The notes beneath the pieces are model-generated. The model had not been told where the DNA came from. It saw only the letters and a list, made by a program, of their open reading frames with translations, and did not search any database. A stretch of DNA of 64,000 nt from the NCBI GenBank assembly GCA_965249925.1, contig OZ252260.1, positions 3,038,001 through 3,102,000 of the forward strand, given 5' to 3'. Positions 23,978 through 32,669 of the stretch are shown here, piece by piece. The position numbers and the translations under genes were made by a program. The DNA is from Hoeflea_A sp965249925 (GTDB lineage: Bacteria > Pseudomonadota > Alphaproteobacteria > Rhizobiales > Rhizobiaceae). Position 1 is the first letter of the stretch. Each line of letters starts with the position of its first letter.

Positions 23978-26566
23978 ATGCTGGAACATGGACACATCGG
24001 CTACAGCCTGATCGACTGGCCGGAGGCCTATGCGGACCTTCTGCCGGCGTTGCGCGAGGATTGGGGCGTATCCGGCGATATCCATATGATCCGCCAACTG
24101 GGCGGCGGCAAATCCGGTGCTCTTGTTTTCGCGGTCGACATCACCACCGCCGACTACTCGGGCCAGGCGATCCTCAAACTGGACCGGTCCCGTTCTGCTG
24201 AGGAGGAAGAGCGGAACGAAGCCGGGCGGCATATGAAGGCGTTCGAGACGACGCCGGACTACGCGGCGAAGCATCTGCCACGCGTCCTGCAGATGACAAG
24301 CAAGGGCGAACAGCTTGCCATCCTGTCGAGCATCGCGGAGGTGGGTCTCGAATACTCCGCTCCTTGGTTCGATCTCGATTATGATACCCAGCTGGAAACC
24401 GCCAAGACCGTGTCGCGGGATATCCTGGAGAAATGGAACGCCGAGTATGTGTTGAGCGACCGGTTGGTCATGCCGCAGGCGATTCTCCACGACTGGATGG
24501 GCTATCGGCTGGATCCGGAAGAGAGCAGAATCTTCGCGTTCCTCGACCACCGTGGCCAGTCGCGCGCCCACGCACAGTTCGGACCGCAAGATCCGTCCTT
24601 CATGTTCGACGGCACGTGGTTTCCCAATCCGTTGGCGTTTGCCTTGTCCGAAGATCTGCCACAGAGGTTGCAGTTGCGTGCGGCCATGGGTTGCCATCAC
24701 GGCGACCTGCACGGTGACAACGTGCTGATTTCCAAGGCGGCGAAACGTCGATCCCACTATTATCTGATCGACTTGGCCTTCTATGAACCGCAGCAGTATC
24801 TGTTTTACGATCACGCCTATTTTGAGCTGGCCTATCTGCTGCGTGTGCGCAAAAAAACATCGGCGCAGGATTGGCTGGCGATCCTCGATCGGCTCGAAGA
24901 GCCGGATTCGGATCACAAACGCCCCAGTCTGAGTGCCGACGATGTCGGACCGACCGGTCTGCTGCGCGCATGGAGAAAAGCCTGGTGGGACTGGATGCAG
25001 CGACAGGAGGGCGGCAGGCGCTCCTTTATGGAAAGCCAGATGCTGCTGGCCCGCGTCGCCACCGGATTGACCTTCACCCACCGCCAACTGCCGGAAGCCT
25101 CCCGGCACATGGCGTTTGTGTATGCCGCCCATTGCCTCAAGGCCTACCTTACACTTAACGGCCTCGACTGGCCGCACAGCGGACCCGCCTATGAGCGCGG
25201 CTTCGAGTTTGACGAGGCAGCCGTCTCACCGCCGGAGCCCAAAGCCGAGGCGCAGGCTCACGATGCGGCAACCGCGGTAGAACGACGGCGTCCGGCTTCC
25301 GCTCGGCTATCGGATGGTGACCCGTCAAGCGATATCGGCGACAGCGGCGGCTTGTACGAAAAGCTCGTGGTCGAACTGATACCGTTCGACTATCTCGGCG
25401 ACGGCGAGGACCGCGAACGGCTGGCCGACGGGCTCTGCATGGAACTGATGAGCCGGATGTCGCGGATCGACTGGATCGGCGTCGTGCCCGCCCCGTCCGG
25501 CAAATCTTTGCGGTCGCTTCCCATTCCGGAGAGAAAGTCCAGTACCGGATACCTGATTACCGGATCGATCCGACGCTCCGACGACCACTTGCGGGTGATG
25601 GCTTACCTGATAGACGGGATGACCGATGAGTGTGTCTGGTCGAAGCAGTACGACCGCAAAGCCGGCGATATCATAGCCCTGCAGGACGAAATCAGCGACG
25701 ATATCGTCGCCCACCTCGACAGCGAACTGAAAAGCTCGGAACTGAAACGCGTCCGCTCGCAGGAACAGCCCACCGGTCTGTGGAATATGTTCCAGCGAGG
25801 CCGCCTGCACTTTTTCAGCGATCCGATCGACGGCGGCAACGCGGCGATTGACCTGTTCAAAAAGGTCGTGGATATCGACGTTTCCTTCGCCCCGGCGCAC
25901 GCTTTTCTGGCCTTTTCGGAGCTGCGAAACGTGTCGATCGGATGTTCGGAACAGCCGGAGCAACGTATTGAAAAAGCACGGGAACACGCGCAAAACGCGT
26001 TGACCGCCAACAGCGGTTCCAGTGTTTCGCACGTTGCGATGGGACGGGTCTGCACCATGGCCGGCGAATTCGATCAGGCCGATTGGGAGATCCAGCGTGC
26101 CATTGAGCTTAACCCCAATTCCGCAGCGGCATATCTGTCCCTGGCCGGACTCAAACAATGGCAGGGGGATGCCAAAGGCGCGCTGGCTTGCGTTAGCCAA
26201 CCCAGTCGATTCAGCACTGTTGGCCCGATTGTGCAGGTGCAGATGCTGCTAGAGGCCGGGAACCGCTACTTTCTTGGTGATTTCGAAAAGGCGCACTCGG
26301 TGGTCAGGGGGGCCGTTGTAGGCCGTATCGCAGGTCCGATTGGCTACGAGGTCCTCGCGGTTTGCCGGCTGCGTTGCGGACTGGAAGAAGATGCGAAGGC
26401 GGCAATGGCCAAGGCCGTGCAGATGGCGCCACAATTGTCCATCTCCACCGCACGCCGCTGCTGGAATGCGTTGGACTCGAACATGAAGGACCGGATTCTC
26501 GGCGATTTTCAGGCTTGCGGCATGCCCGAAGGCACGGACAGCGGCAAAAAATCAAAAAAGGCCTAA
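23978..26566 (+). CDS. phosphotransferase-like kinase domain - TolB-like - TPR protein (paralogue B, soluble)
   Basis: 862 residues, clearly paralogous to the protein at 19288 in the first about 400 residues. It shares GGKSGA at about 43-48, Lys67 in ILKLD, HGDLHGDN (Asp243, Asn248) and LIDLA (Asp265), and many identical stretches such as YDHAYFELAYLL. In contrast to paralogue A, no membrane segments are visible in the linker (about 405-455). The TolB-like part begins near residue 457 and is followed by TPR-like helices (for example the repeats around AMGRVCTMAGEFDQADWEIQRAIELNPNS). It would therefore be a cytosolic version of the same design. It ends at a strong hairpin shared with the convergent small gene. 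Confidence 0.78.
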   Translation: MLEHGHIGYSLIDWPEAYADLLPALREDWGVSGDIHMIRQLGGGKSGALVFAVDITTADYSGQAILKLDRSRSAEEEERNEAGRHMKAFETTPDYAAKHLPRVLQMTSKGEQLAILSSIAEVGLEYSAPWFDLDYDTQLETAKTVSRDILEKWNAEYVLSDRLVMPQAILHDWMGYRLDPEESRIFAFLDHRGQSRAHAQFGPQDPSFMFDGTWFPNPLAFALSEDLPQRLQLRAAMGCHHGDLHGDNVLISKAAKRRSHYYLIDLAFYEPQQYLFYDHAYFELAYLLRVRKKTSAQDWLAILDRLEEPDSDHKRPSLSADDVGPTGLLRAWRKAWWDWMQRQEGGRRSFMESQMLLARVATGLTFTHRQLPEASRHMAFVYAAHCLKAYLTLNGLDWPHSGPAYERGFEFDEAAVSPPEPKAEAQAHDAATAVERRRPASARLSDGDPSSDIGDSGGLYEKLVVELIPFDYLGDGEDRERLADGLCMELMSRMSRIDWIGVVPAPSGKSLRSLPIPERKSSTGYLITGSIRRSDDHLRVMAYLIDGMTDECVWSKQYDRKAGDIIALQDEISDDIVAHLDSELKSSELKRVRSQEQPTGLWNMFQRGRLHFFSDPIDGGNAAIDLFKKVVDIDVSFAPAHAFLAFSELRNVSIGCSEQPEQRIEKAREHAQNALTANSGSSVSHVAMGRVCTMAGEFDQADWEIQRAIELNPNSAAAYLSLAGLKQWQGDAKGALACVSQPSRFSTVGPIVQVQMLLEAGNRYFLGDFEKAHSVVRGAVVGRIAGPIGYEVLAVCRLRCGLEEDAKAAMAKAVQMAPQLSISTARRCWNALDSNMKDRILGDFQACGMPEGTDSGKKSKKA

Positions 26567-26574
26567 TCGGCCTT
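26546..26574 (-). terminator. intrinsic terminator overlapping the stop codon of the small coiled-coil gene
   Basis: On the minus strand, AAGGCC and GGCCTT pair around a 5-base loop (26558-26574), directly followed by TTTTTT and a second T-run. The TAG stop of the gene at 26563-26748 lies in the hairpin loop. On the plus strand the same hairpin has a preceding A-tract and could also act on the gene ending at 26566. Confidence 0.7.
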
Positions 26575-26748
26575 CAATTCCGCCAGCCTTTCGACGAGTT
26601 CGTTCTTGCGGACGCGCAATTCATCGATCTTTGCCAAGTTGTGCTGCCGTCGATCGTCATTGTCGACGCGTTCGTGTCGGCGATCGATTTCGTCCTGGAT
26701 CTGTTGCAGCTCCGCCTGGAGCTGATTGATGGCCTCATGACCCGTCAT
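26563..26748 (-). CDS. small coiled-coil protein
   Basis: 61 residues from the ATG at 26746-26748, with AGG 6 bases upstream; a longer version from 26802 is possible. Nearly the whole sequence is charged and helical with heptad-like leucines and isoleucines (AINQLQAELQQIQDEIDRR... LRVRKNELVERLAEL), so a coiled coil is expected. The family is not recognised. It ends in a well-formed terminator, which supports it being real and expressed. Confidence 0.55.
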   Translation of the reverse strand: MTGHEAINQLQAELQQIQDEIDRRHERVDNDDRRQHNLAKIDELRVRKNELVERLAELKAD

Positions 26749-26855
26749 CTTCGACCTCATGCGATTGAGAATTCCAAACGGCGTCCAACCGGACAGCCGC
26801 AACAGATATTGGCTGTTAACTGTTGCGGCTTCATGAAAGGTGCAGAGGCCTTACT

Positions 26856-27266
26856 CTATGCACCATCTATCGTTGGATCGTAACTGCCGAAGTTCCACAG
26901 TTGGCCTTCCGGATCAAGGCAGGAAAAACCGCGTCCGCCATAGTCCTCGTCCTTCGGTTCCAGGACGATGCGGGCGCCGGCGGCCCGTGCACGTTCGCAA
27001 ATGGCATCGACCTCGGCTGTCACGATGTAGGCACTTTGCGTGTTGCCGCCAAGCTTGGCCGCTGTCGACTGGTACTGGCCGAACTCGTTGTCGAGTCGGT
27101 CACTCAACATGATCATGCCGTTGCCGAATGTCAGCTGCGCATGGCTGATGCCCCCGGAATCGTCGGTGTAGACCGCGTGACGCTCGAAACCGAAGGTTTC
27201 GCAAAGCCAATCGATCATCTTTGCGGCGTTCTCATAGCGGAGCGTGGGTATGATGGAGATGGTCAT
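26856..27266 (-). CDS. VOC/glyoxalase superfamily protein
   Basis: 136 residues with the beta-alpha-beta-beta-beta repeat pattern of the vicinal-oxygen-chelate fold: IPTLRYENAAKMIDWLCETFGF at the N-terminus and the C-terminal DPEGQLWNFG, a classic VOC ending with a Glu or Trp near the metal site. Members include lyases, dioxygenases and antibiotic-binding proteins; this close-to-minimal example is best called VOC family. GGGAG precedes the ATG. Confidence 0.85.
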   Translation of the reverse strand: MTISIIPTLRYENAAKMIDWLCETFGFERHAVYTDDSGGISHAQLTFGNGMIMLSDRLDNEFGQYQSTAAKLGGNTQSAYIVTAEVDAICERARAAGARIVLEPKDEDYGGRGFSCLDPEGQLWNFGSYDPTIDGA

Positions 27267-27381
27267 GGATTGCTCTCCCGGTGTTGATGCACTGCAGTCT
27301 TACCGCAACGGCGATCCGGCGGATTGAACGAATGTCACCCGACAGCGCGCCGACGACCAATATCAACAAACCTCATATGGC

Positions 27382-28281
27382 TTATGCAACCACGAGACCG
27401 GTCCCGTCCGACAGGATTTGCCGCCGATAGCGCGTCGGAGTCATGCCGGAGAAGGCGCGAAACTCGCGGTTGAAATGCGCCTGATCAGCATATCCGCTGT
27501 CCAATGCCACCTCCACGAGCGAAGCGGTATTCGATCGGACTGCGGACGCCGCCCGGGCGAAGCGAGCCACCTGGGCATAGGCTTTGGGCGACAGACCGAT
27601 GCGGCTCTTGAACAGCGCATGCAGGTGCTTTCGGCTCATGTCCATACGGTCCGCCAGACGGGCGATCCTTGCGGCGTCACCCTGCCGGGTGAGCGCTGTC
27701 AGCGCGAAGTCCATACGCGCGTCGTTGTGACGGTCCGTCAACAGGCGCTCCTCCAGCCAGCCTTCCAACAGCGCGAAGCGGGCTTCCCAACTGTTGAGTT
27801 CGGCGAGGCGCCCTTCCAGGCCGTCGGGCAGAATCCCGTCCAGTTCTGCGAGATCCACGATCTGATCCGTCATCGCACCCAAGGCCGGTCCCAAAAGCCG
27901 CATGGCACCGCTCGGTGTCAGATCGATCTGCATACAATAGGCATCACCGTCGGAACCGATCGGTGTCGGACTGCACGTGAAGCCGGCTGCGAAGGTTCGC
28001 TTCAGCGGTCGCGCCGTATCCCCATTCCCGACGGCAAAGCCCCGGTCGAGAATGATGATGATCGGGATCACGCAGCCGGGGATTTCGACACGTGAAATCG
28101 GACCGCAGCCGTGCTCGCGATAGCCTTGCATTTCCGTGACATAAGGTGCGAGCACGCGCGCTGGTCGATGGCTGTGGAATGTCCACTGACCGAAATCGCC
28201 CACATGATCGATGCGCTTCACGTCAAACCATCCTTCCTGGATCCGCTTCGCAGCATACGCCGCGGAACCGAGGATTGCCAT
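27382..28281 (-). CDS. AraC family transcriptional regulator
   Basis: 299 residues from the ATG at 28279-28281, with GGGA about 9 bases upstream; frames extending further are unlikely because they enter the next promoter region. The C-terminal AraC double helix-turn-helix is clear: RIARLADRMDMSRKHLHALFKSRIGLSPKAYAQVARF and DSGYADQAHFNREFRAFSGMTPTRYRR. The N-terminal about 180 residues are a divergent sensor region. It is divergent from the SDR/sigma-factor genes at 28375 and may control them (inference). Confidence 0.85.
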   Translation of the reverse strand: MAILGSAAYAAKRIQEGWFDVKRIDHVGDFGQWTFHSHRPARVLAPYVTEMQGYREHGCGPISRVEIPGCVIPIIIILDRGFAVGNGDTARPLKRTFAAGFTCSPTPIGSDGDAYCMQIDLTPSGAMRLLGPALGAMTDQIVDLAELDGILPDGLEGRLAELNSWEARFALLEGWLEERLLTDRHNDARMDFALTALTRQGDAARIARLADRMDMSRKHLHALFKSRIGLSPKAYAQVARFARAASAVRSNTASLVEVALDSGYADQAHFNREFRAFSGMTPTRYRRQILSDGTGLVVA

Positions 28282-28374
28282 TTTGACTGTCCCGCAAAAA
28301 GTTGCGCTTTTGCGAACCGTTTTGCCGCTGCCGGGCGTCTTCCTATTGAAAGGCACCAATGAAAGGAATGATCC

Positions 28375-29121
28375 ATGGTTATCCCTTACAATACCGCACT
28401 TATTATCGGCGGCAGTCGCGGGGTCGGCAGAGCGTTGTCGAGCAGACTGGCGGAAGCGAACCTGCGCACTGTCGTCGTCGCCCGCAATCGGGCGGATCTG
28501 GAGGCGCTGACGCATGACGCCCCGGGCGTTGAGACGATCGCATTGGACGCCAGTGTCGACGGCGTTGCGGAAAAACTGATGCGGGATGTCGCGCCGGACC
28601 TGCTGCTGCTCGTTGGCGGGCTGAAGCCGAAAATGCAACCGCTGTCGGAACTGAGCTGGCAGGACTTCAGCGCCGCCTGGCAAACCGACACCAAAATCGC
28701 TTTTGATTTCACCCAATGTGCGTTGCACCTGCCGATGCGCCGCGGTGGCGCGATCGTCAGTTTCGCCAGCGGCGCGGCGATCGGCGGATCACCTTTATCC
28801 GGTGGCTATGCCGGCGCCAAACGCATGCAGCACCTGATCGCCAATTATGGCCGCTGGGAAGCCGACCGCCGCGATCTGGGTTTGACCTTCTATACGATCT
28901 ACCCCAAACAGTTGATTGCCGGGACCGATATTGCCGACGATGCGTCGGCAGCCTATGCGGCGGCACAATCGATATCGGCGGAGCAGTTCATGAGCCAATG
29001 GGAAAAACCGCTGACCGCGGATCGGATCGCCGGCCATGTGATGGATCTCCTGGCGACGTCCGATACCGGCAATGCCGGAACCTACACCGTCACCGGTACG
29101 GGTATGGAGATCTATGCCTGA
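28375..29121 (+). CDS. short-chain dehydrogenase/reductase
   Basis: 248 residues. The Rossmann motif GGSRGVGRAL is at residues about 12-21, followed by ARNRADLEAL, a pattern that favours NADP(H). The active-site Ser lies in SFASGAA and Tyr-x-x-x-Lys in YAGAK. AAAGGA precedes the ATG. The following ECF sigma gene overlaps its last 8 bases, so the two are translated together. The substrate is unknown. Confidence 0.85.
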   Translation: MVIPYNTALIIGGSRGVGRALSSRLAEANLRTVVVARNRADLEALTHDAPGVETIALDASVDGVAEKLMRDVAPDLLLLVGGLKPKMQPLSELSWQDFSAAWQTDTKIAFDFTQCALHLPMRRGGAIVSFASGAAIGGSPLSGGYAGAKRMQHLIANYGRWEADRRDLGLTFYTIYPKQLIAGTDIADDASAAYAAAQSISAEQFMSQWEKPLTADRIAGHVMDLLATSDTGNAGTYTVTGTGMEIYA

Positions 29122-29989
29122 GCGGTCGAATGCGGGTCTGGCGGAGCTGGAGGCAGCGCTGCCGACCCTGCGTCCGGAACTACATCGTTACTGTGCCCGC
29201 ATGACCGGCTCGGTCATCGATGGGGAGGACGTGCTACAGGAGACACTGCTCAAGGCGACCCGCGCTTTGCGGGCGGACACACCGGTTGTGGATATGCGTG
29301 CCTGGCTGTTTCGCATCGCACACAATGTCGCCGTTGGCCTGTTTCGTGCCCGCAAGAGAGAGATGGCAATGAAGAAGGCGCTCGGCCGTGACGAGCCAGC
29401 CACCTATCAAGACACGCCCGGCCGGGGCGAAGTCGCCGATGCGCTGCTGCCCTTTTTGAAGCTGACGCCGCGCCAACGCAGTACGGTTATCCTGCGCGAT
29501 GTGCTTGGCTACTCGGCGGCACAGGTTGCGGAATTGACCGACAGTTCCGTCGCGTCCGTCAAATCGGCTCTGCACCGCGGCCGGATGCTTCTAAAGCAAG
29601 CCGAACCGGAAACCGAGGCGAAGCCGTTGCCGGCGGAGCAGCGTCGAAAGCTCACCGCCTATGCCGACCATTTCAATGCCCATGAATTCGATCGTCTGCG
29701 GGAAATGCTGACGCGGGAGGTACGCCTGGAACTGGTGGCCATGGAAAACCGGCAGGGTCGTGCCGGAGTCGGGGGCTACTATGCGAATTATCTGAAGCGG
29801 CTTGACTGGATCATGGCGCCGGGATCGGTCGAGGGGCGGCCGGCGGTGCTTGCTTTCGACCCCGACGATCCGGCAGGACCGCCACAGTATTTCATACTAC
29901 TGGAATTTCGCGGCGATCAGGTCCTGTCGATCCGCGATTTCCGCTACGCACGCTATGTGATGGCCGATGCTCGCTGGCAGCGCTTCTGA
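29114..29989 (+). CDS. ECF sigma factor with C-terminal SnoaL-like domain
   Basis: 291 residues from the ATG at 29114 (GGAG 5 bases upstream). Region sigma2 contains DGEDVLQETLLKATRAL, and sigma4 contains LTPRQRSTVILRDVLGYSAAQVAELTDSSVASVKSALHRGR. After residue about 190 there is an extra domain (AYADHFNAHEFDRLREML ... ARYVMADARWQRF) resembling SnoaL/NTF2-like folds, as in ECF41-type sigma factors, where this extension controls activity without a separate anti-sigma factor. Genetic linkage of such sigma factors with a small oxidoreductase matches the coupled SDR gene here. Confidence 0.85.
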   Translation: MPERSNAGLAELEAALPTLRPELHRYCARMTGSVIDGEDVLQETLLKATRALRADTPVVDMRAWLFRIAHNVAVGLFRARKREMAMKKALGRDEPATYQDTPGRGEVADALLPFLKLTPRQRSTVILRDVLGYSAAQVAELTDSSVASVKSALHRGRMLLKQAEPETEAKPLPAEQRRKLTAYADHFNAHEFDRLREMLTREVRLELVAMENRQGRAGVGGYYANYLKRLDWIMAPGSVEGRPAVLAFDPDDPAGPPQYFILLEFRGDQVLSIRDFRYARYVMADARWQRF

Positions 29990-30019
29990 ATACAGGAACA
30001 ACTTCGCAGCAACCTGTAG

Positions 30020-30048
30020 TTGATTGGTCTTTCTTGTAAAATTATTTA
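30020..30048 (+). promoter_or_regulatory. possible sigma70 promoter
   Basis: TTGATT (30020-30025) and TATTTA (30043-30048) with 17-base spacing, in the only AT-rich part of the 178-base gap before the oxidoreductase at 30168. Weak, position-based call; the rest of the gap shows nothing else. Confidence 0.3.
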
Positions 30049-30167
30049 ATTATACAGGCGAACTGTAGCGCCTTTTGGCAAACGTATGTTGTAAGGCGTC
30101 GTCGGGCTGTTCATTCTACTGAAACACACACCGATTACTGGCCAAAAGATTGTGGGGAAGACAGTCC

Positions 30168-31262
30168 ATGGCAGCTCCACGGGTAACGGTTGTCGGTGCT
30201 GGTATTATCGGCGCGATCACCGCCTACGAACTGAGTCGGGCCGGCGCCTCGGTTCAGCTGATCGACCGTCGGCATGAACCGGGTTGCGGTGTCACCGCGC
30301 AGTCCTTTGGCTGGATCAATTACATCACCGCGGATCCATGGCAGGCACCACCGCTCTACCGTCTGCGACGCGCCTCGATCGAGAAGTACCGCAAGCTGAA
30401 TGCCACCCTCGGCGGCAAGCTGTTTGATCGGGCCGCCGGTTCGCTTGTCTGGAAGGCAACCGATTCGGAAACCGAGCGCTGGGTTGATATCCACACCTCC
30501 TTCGGCGGCGCGACCGTGCTTGCCGAGCGCGATGCCATCGCCAAGCTTGCGCCGGATTACGGAACTGCCCCGCGCGTTGCGGCCTATTCGCCGGACGACA
30601 TTGCGATCGACTCTGCCCATGCAGCCCGCTTGCTTGTCAAGGTAGCCGAGGATACAGGCGCCAAGCTTATGTTCGGGCAGTCGATAGACCTGATAGATGT
30701 GACCGAGGGCGGCCCGGCGGATGTCTATATCGGGGAGCAGCGGGTGCGCTCCGACTTTGTCGTCATCGCCGCCGGTGCGGCCAGTGCCAGGTTGCTCTCA
30801 AACCATTTGCCCGAAGGAGCCGTCGGCGACTCTCCGGCCGCCCTTGTCACCATCGACGTCGAACGTGCCAATGCCAGCTGCATTCTCAAGGGACCCGATC
30901 TTGAAGTGCGAAGGGTGGATGAGTCCACCCTCCTGGCGGTGGTCGGTGCCCCGGATGACGAAAGCGAGGCGTTGCGGCAATATCTGGGCCAGGCGGTGCT
31001 CGAAAATGTGCTGCGCCGGCTGCCGGCGATCGGTCGCGCCAAGGTGCGGTCGGTGGCCATCGGCCGTCGGCCGATGCCCCGTGAACGACAACCGCTTGTC
31101 GGTCCGGTTCCCGGTGCATCCGCCCTTTTCGTTGCTGTGGCGCACCCCGGCGTCATTCTTGCACCGTCGATTGGCGAGACCGTTGCCGATCTGATCCTGC
31201 AACGGCCGCTGCGATCCGGTAACGATGATCTGATGGCGCCAGGAACGAATCCATGGCGATGA
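30168..31262 (+). CDS. FAD-dependent oxidoreductase, DAO family
   Basis: 364 residues from the ATG at 30168. The N-terminal FAD motif VVGAGIIGAITAYELSRAGASVQLIDRR (GxGxxG, acidic end at the second strand) is textbook for the glycine/D-amino-acid oxidase family. The C-terminus has the matching GxxPxxRPxxG-like area (RPMPRERQPLVGPVPG) and VAVAHPGVILAPSIGE. Likely oxidises an amine or N-methyl amino acid. A GNAT gene overlaps its end by 10 bases. Confidence 0.85.
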   Translation: MAAPRVTVVGAGIIGAITAYELSRAGASVQLIDRRHEPGCGVTAQSFGWINYITADPWQAPPLYRLRRASIEKYRKLNATLGGKLFDRAAGSLVWKATDSETERWVDIHTSFGGATVLAERDAIAKLAPDYGTAPRVAAYSPDDIAIDSAHAARLLVKVAEDTGAKLMFGQSIDLIDVTEGGPADVYIGEQRVRSDFVVIAAGAASARLLSNHLPEGAVGDSPAALVTIDVERANASCILKGPDLEVRRVDESTLLAVVGAPDDESEALRQYLGQAVLENVLRRLPAIGRAKVRSVAIGRRPMPRERQPLVGPVPGASALFVAVAHPGVILAPSIGETVADLILQRPLRSGNDDLMAPGTNPWR

Positions 31263-31753
31263 CCATCCGCGCGCTGCAGCCGCGAACAGAACGGGAGCTG
31301 GCCGCAAGTCTGATGGAACGGTGTTCGGATTACATTGTCCTGGAGACCGGCGAGCCGCCGGGCGACAGCTATGTCACGGAGTTCTTCGAGGACGTGCCGC
31401 CAGGCTCGCGCATCGACGATGCCCTGAAGCTGGGTGTCTTCGAGGCCGAGAGGATTGTCGGTCTGCTCGACATCTATCGCGGATACCCTCAGATCGACGA
31501 CTGGTATATCGGTCTTCTGTTGCTCGATCCGGCGGCTCGAAACAGGGGCCTGGGCGGGCGAGTCCTCGACTGGATCGTTGAAGCGGCGCGCGCGGAGCGG
31601 GCGCAACGACTCTTGCTGTGCGTGCTGGAAGGCAATCCGCGAGGCCGCCGGTTCTGGGAGCGCTACGGATTTCGGTTGCTCAGGACTGTCCCGCCGAGCG
31701 GCACAGGCAGCAAAGCGCACGGGCGCATAGAACTGCAAAGGCCGGTTGACTGA
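31253..31753 (+). CDS. GNAT family N-acetyltransferase
   Basis: 166 residues. The acetyl-CoA binding motif A is visible as LLLDPAARNRGLGGRVLDWIVEAA (R-x-x-G-x-G-type), and motif B as the NPRGRRFWERYGFRLL stretch. It overlaps the upstream oxidoreductase by 10 bases, so co-expression is expected; the acceptor amine is unknown. Confidence 0.85.
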   Translation: MAMTIRALQPRTERELAASLMERCSDYIVLETGEPPGDSYVTEFFEDVPPGSRIDDALKLGVFEAERIVGLLDIYRGYPQIDDWYIGLLLLDPAARNRGLGGRVLDWIVEAARAERAQRLLLCVLEGNPRGRRFWERYGFRLLRTVPPSGTGSKAHGRIELQRPVD

Positions 31754-31767
31754 TCCCTAAGCGCCGT

Positions 31768-32469
31768 TCAGTCCGATTGCCGCGATGCCGCGATAATCTC
31801 CATGACGCGGTCCATCAGCGCCTTGGCATCCTCATCCCGGCGTTGATTTCGGTAGATGTCGGCAAGTTCCAGCAGCACTCTGGTGATCGACGGGTCCGAT
31901 TCGGGAACCGTCTGCTCGTAAATGGCGAGAGAGCGTTCGAGCAGCGGTCCCGCGGCGTCGAACTGGCGCCGGATGGCATGCATGTTGGCAAGCGTCTCCA
32001 GCATCTGCGCCACCTCGATGCTCTCTGGACCCGCCACCTGCTCGTAAATCTCGAGGGCACGCCTGTAGTTCCGCTCTGCGTCATCGAAGCGGCCCTTCGA
32101 AAAGTCGAGCAAGGCAAGCCACTTGACGTTCTCGGCAATATCCGGGTGATCGGGCCCGAAGACCATTTCCTTGATCGAGTTCGATTTTTCAAACAACGGC
32201 CGCGCCCGGTCGGCATCGCCGAGGACGGCGTAGAGGGATGCCAGCTCGCCCATGATCGACGCTGTCACCGCATGGCTGTCGCCCAATTCCTGTTCGCTCA
32301 GCTCCAGCGCCAGTGCATAGTGGCGGACAGCCGTCTCGTAGCGGCCGGCCGCGCGATGCGCTTTGCCTTCTTCCAACGCCTCCATAAACGCATCCGATTG
32401 GGCAATCGCGGCGGGCAGAAAGCCGGGCGCAAGCGACAGGATGACGACAATCAGAAATCGCTTCAGCAT
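31768..32469 (-). CDS. exported TPR-repeat protein
   Basis: 233 residues from the ATG at 32467-32469 (AAGG upstream). The N-terminus is a Sec signal peptide (MLKRFLIVVILSLAPGFLPAAIA) with an A-I-A cleavage site, followed by several kinesin-light-chain-like TPRs (for example GRYETAVRHYALALELSEQELGDSHA and GRFDDAERNYRRALEIYEQVAG). Probably a periplasmic scaffold; no partner is apparent from its neighbours. Confidence 0.8.
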   Translation of the reverse strand: MLKRFLIVVILSLAPGFLPAAIAQSDAFMEALEEGKAHRAAGRYETAVRHYALALELSEQELGDSHAVTASIMGELASLYAVLGDADRARPLFEKSNSIKEMVFGPDHPDIAENVKWLALLDFSKGRFDDAERNYRRALEIYEQVAGPESIEVAQMLETLANMHAIRRQFDAAGPLLERSLAIYEQTVPESDPSITRVLLELADIYRNQRRDEDAKALMDRVMEIIAASRQSD

Positions 32470-32669
32470 ATGGACCTTGTTCCCGTTGTTGGCCCGGGCA
32501 AGCATACCTGTCGGGGGCGGCTATCGTTGCACATAGCGCCTCGTTTCGATAAACCGCTGCAGCCAGGAGTTTCGCCGTTTCGGCGGTGCAGTTCGGTTTC
32601 CAAACCGTCAATTGCCGCAGGCCTTCACCACAGACATGGGAAAAAGCCACCCGGGAGTCAACCGATGCG

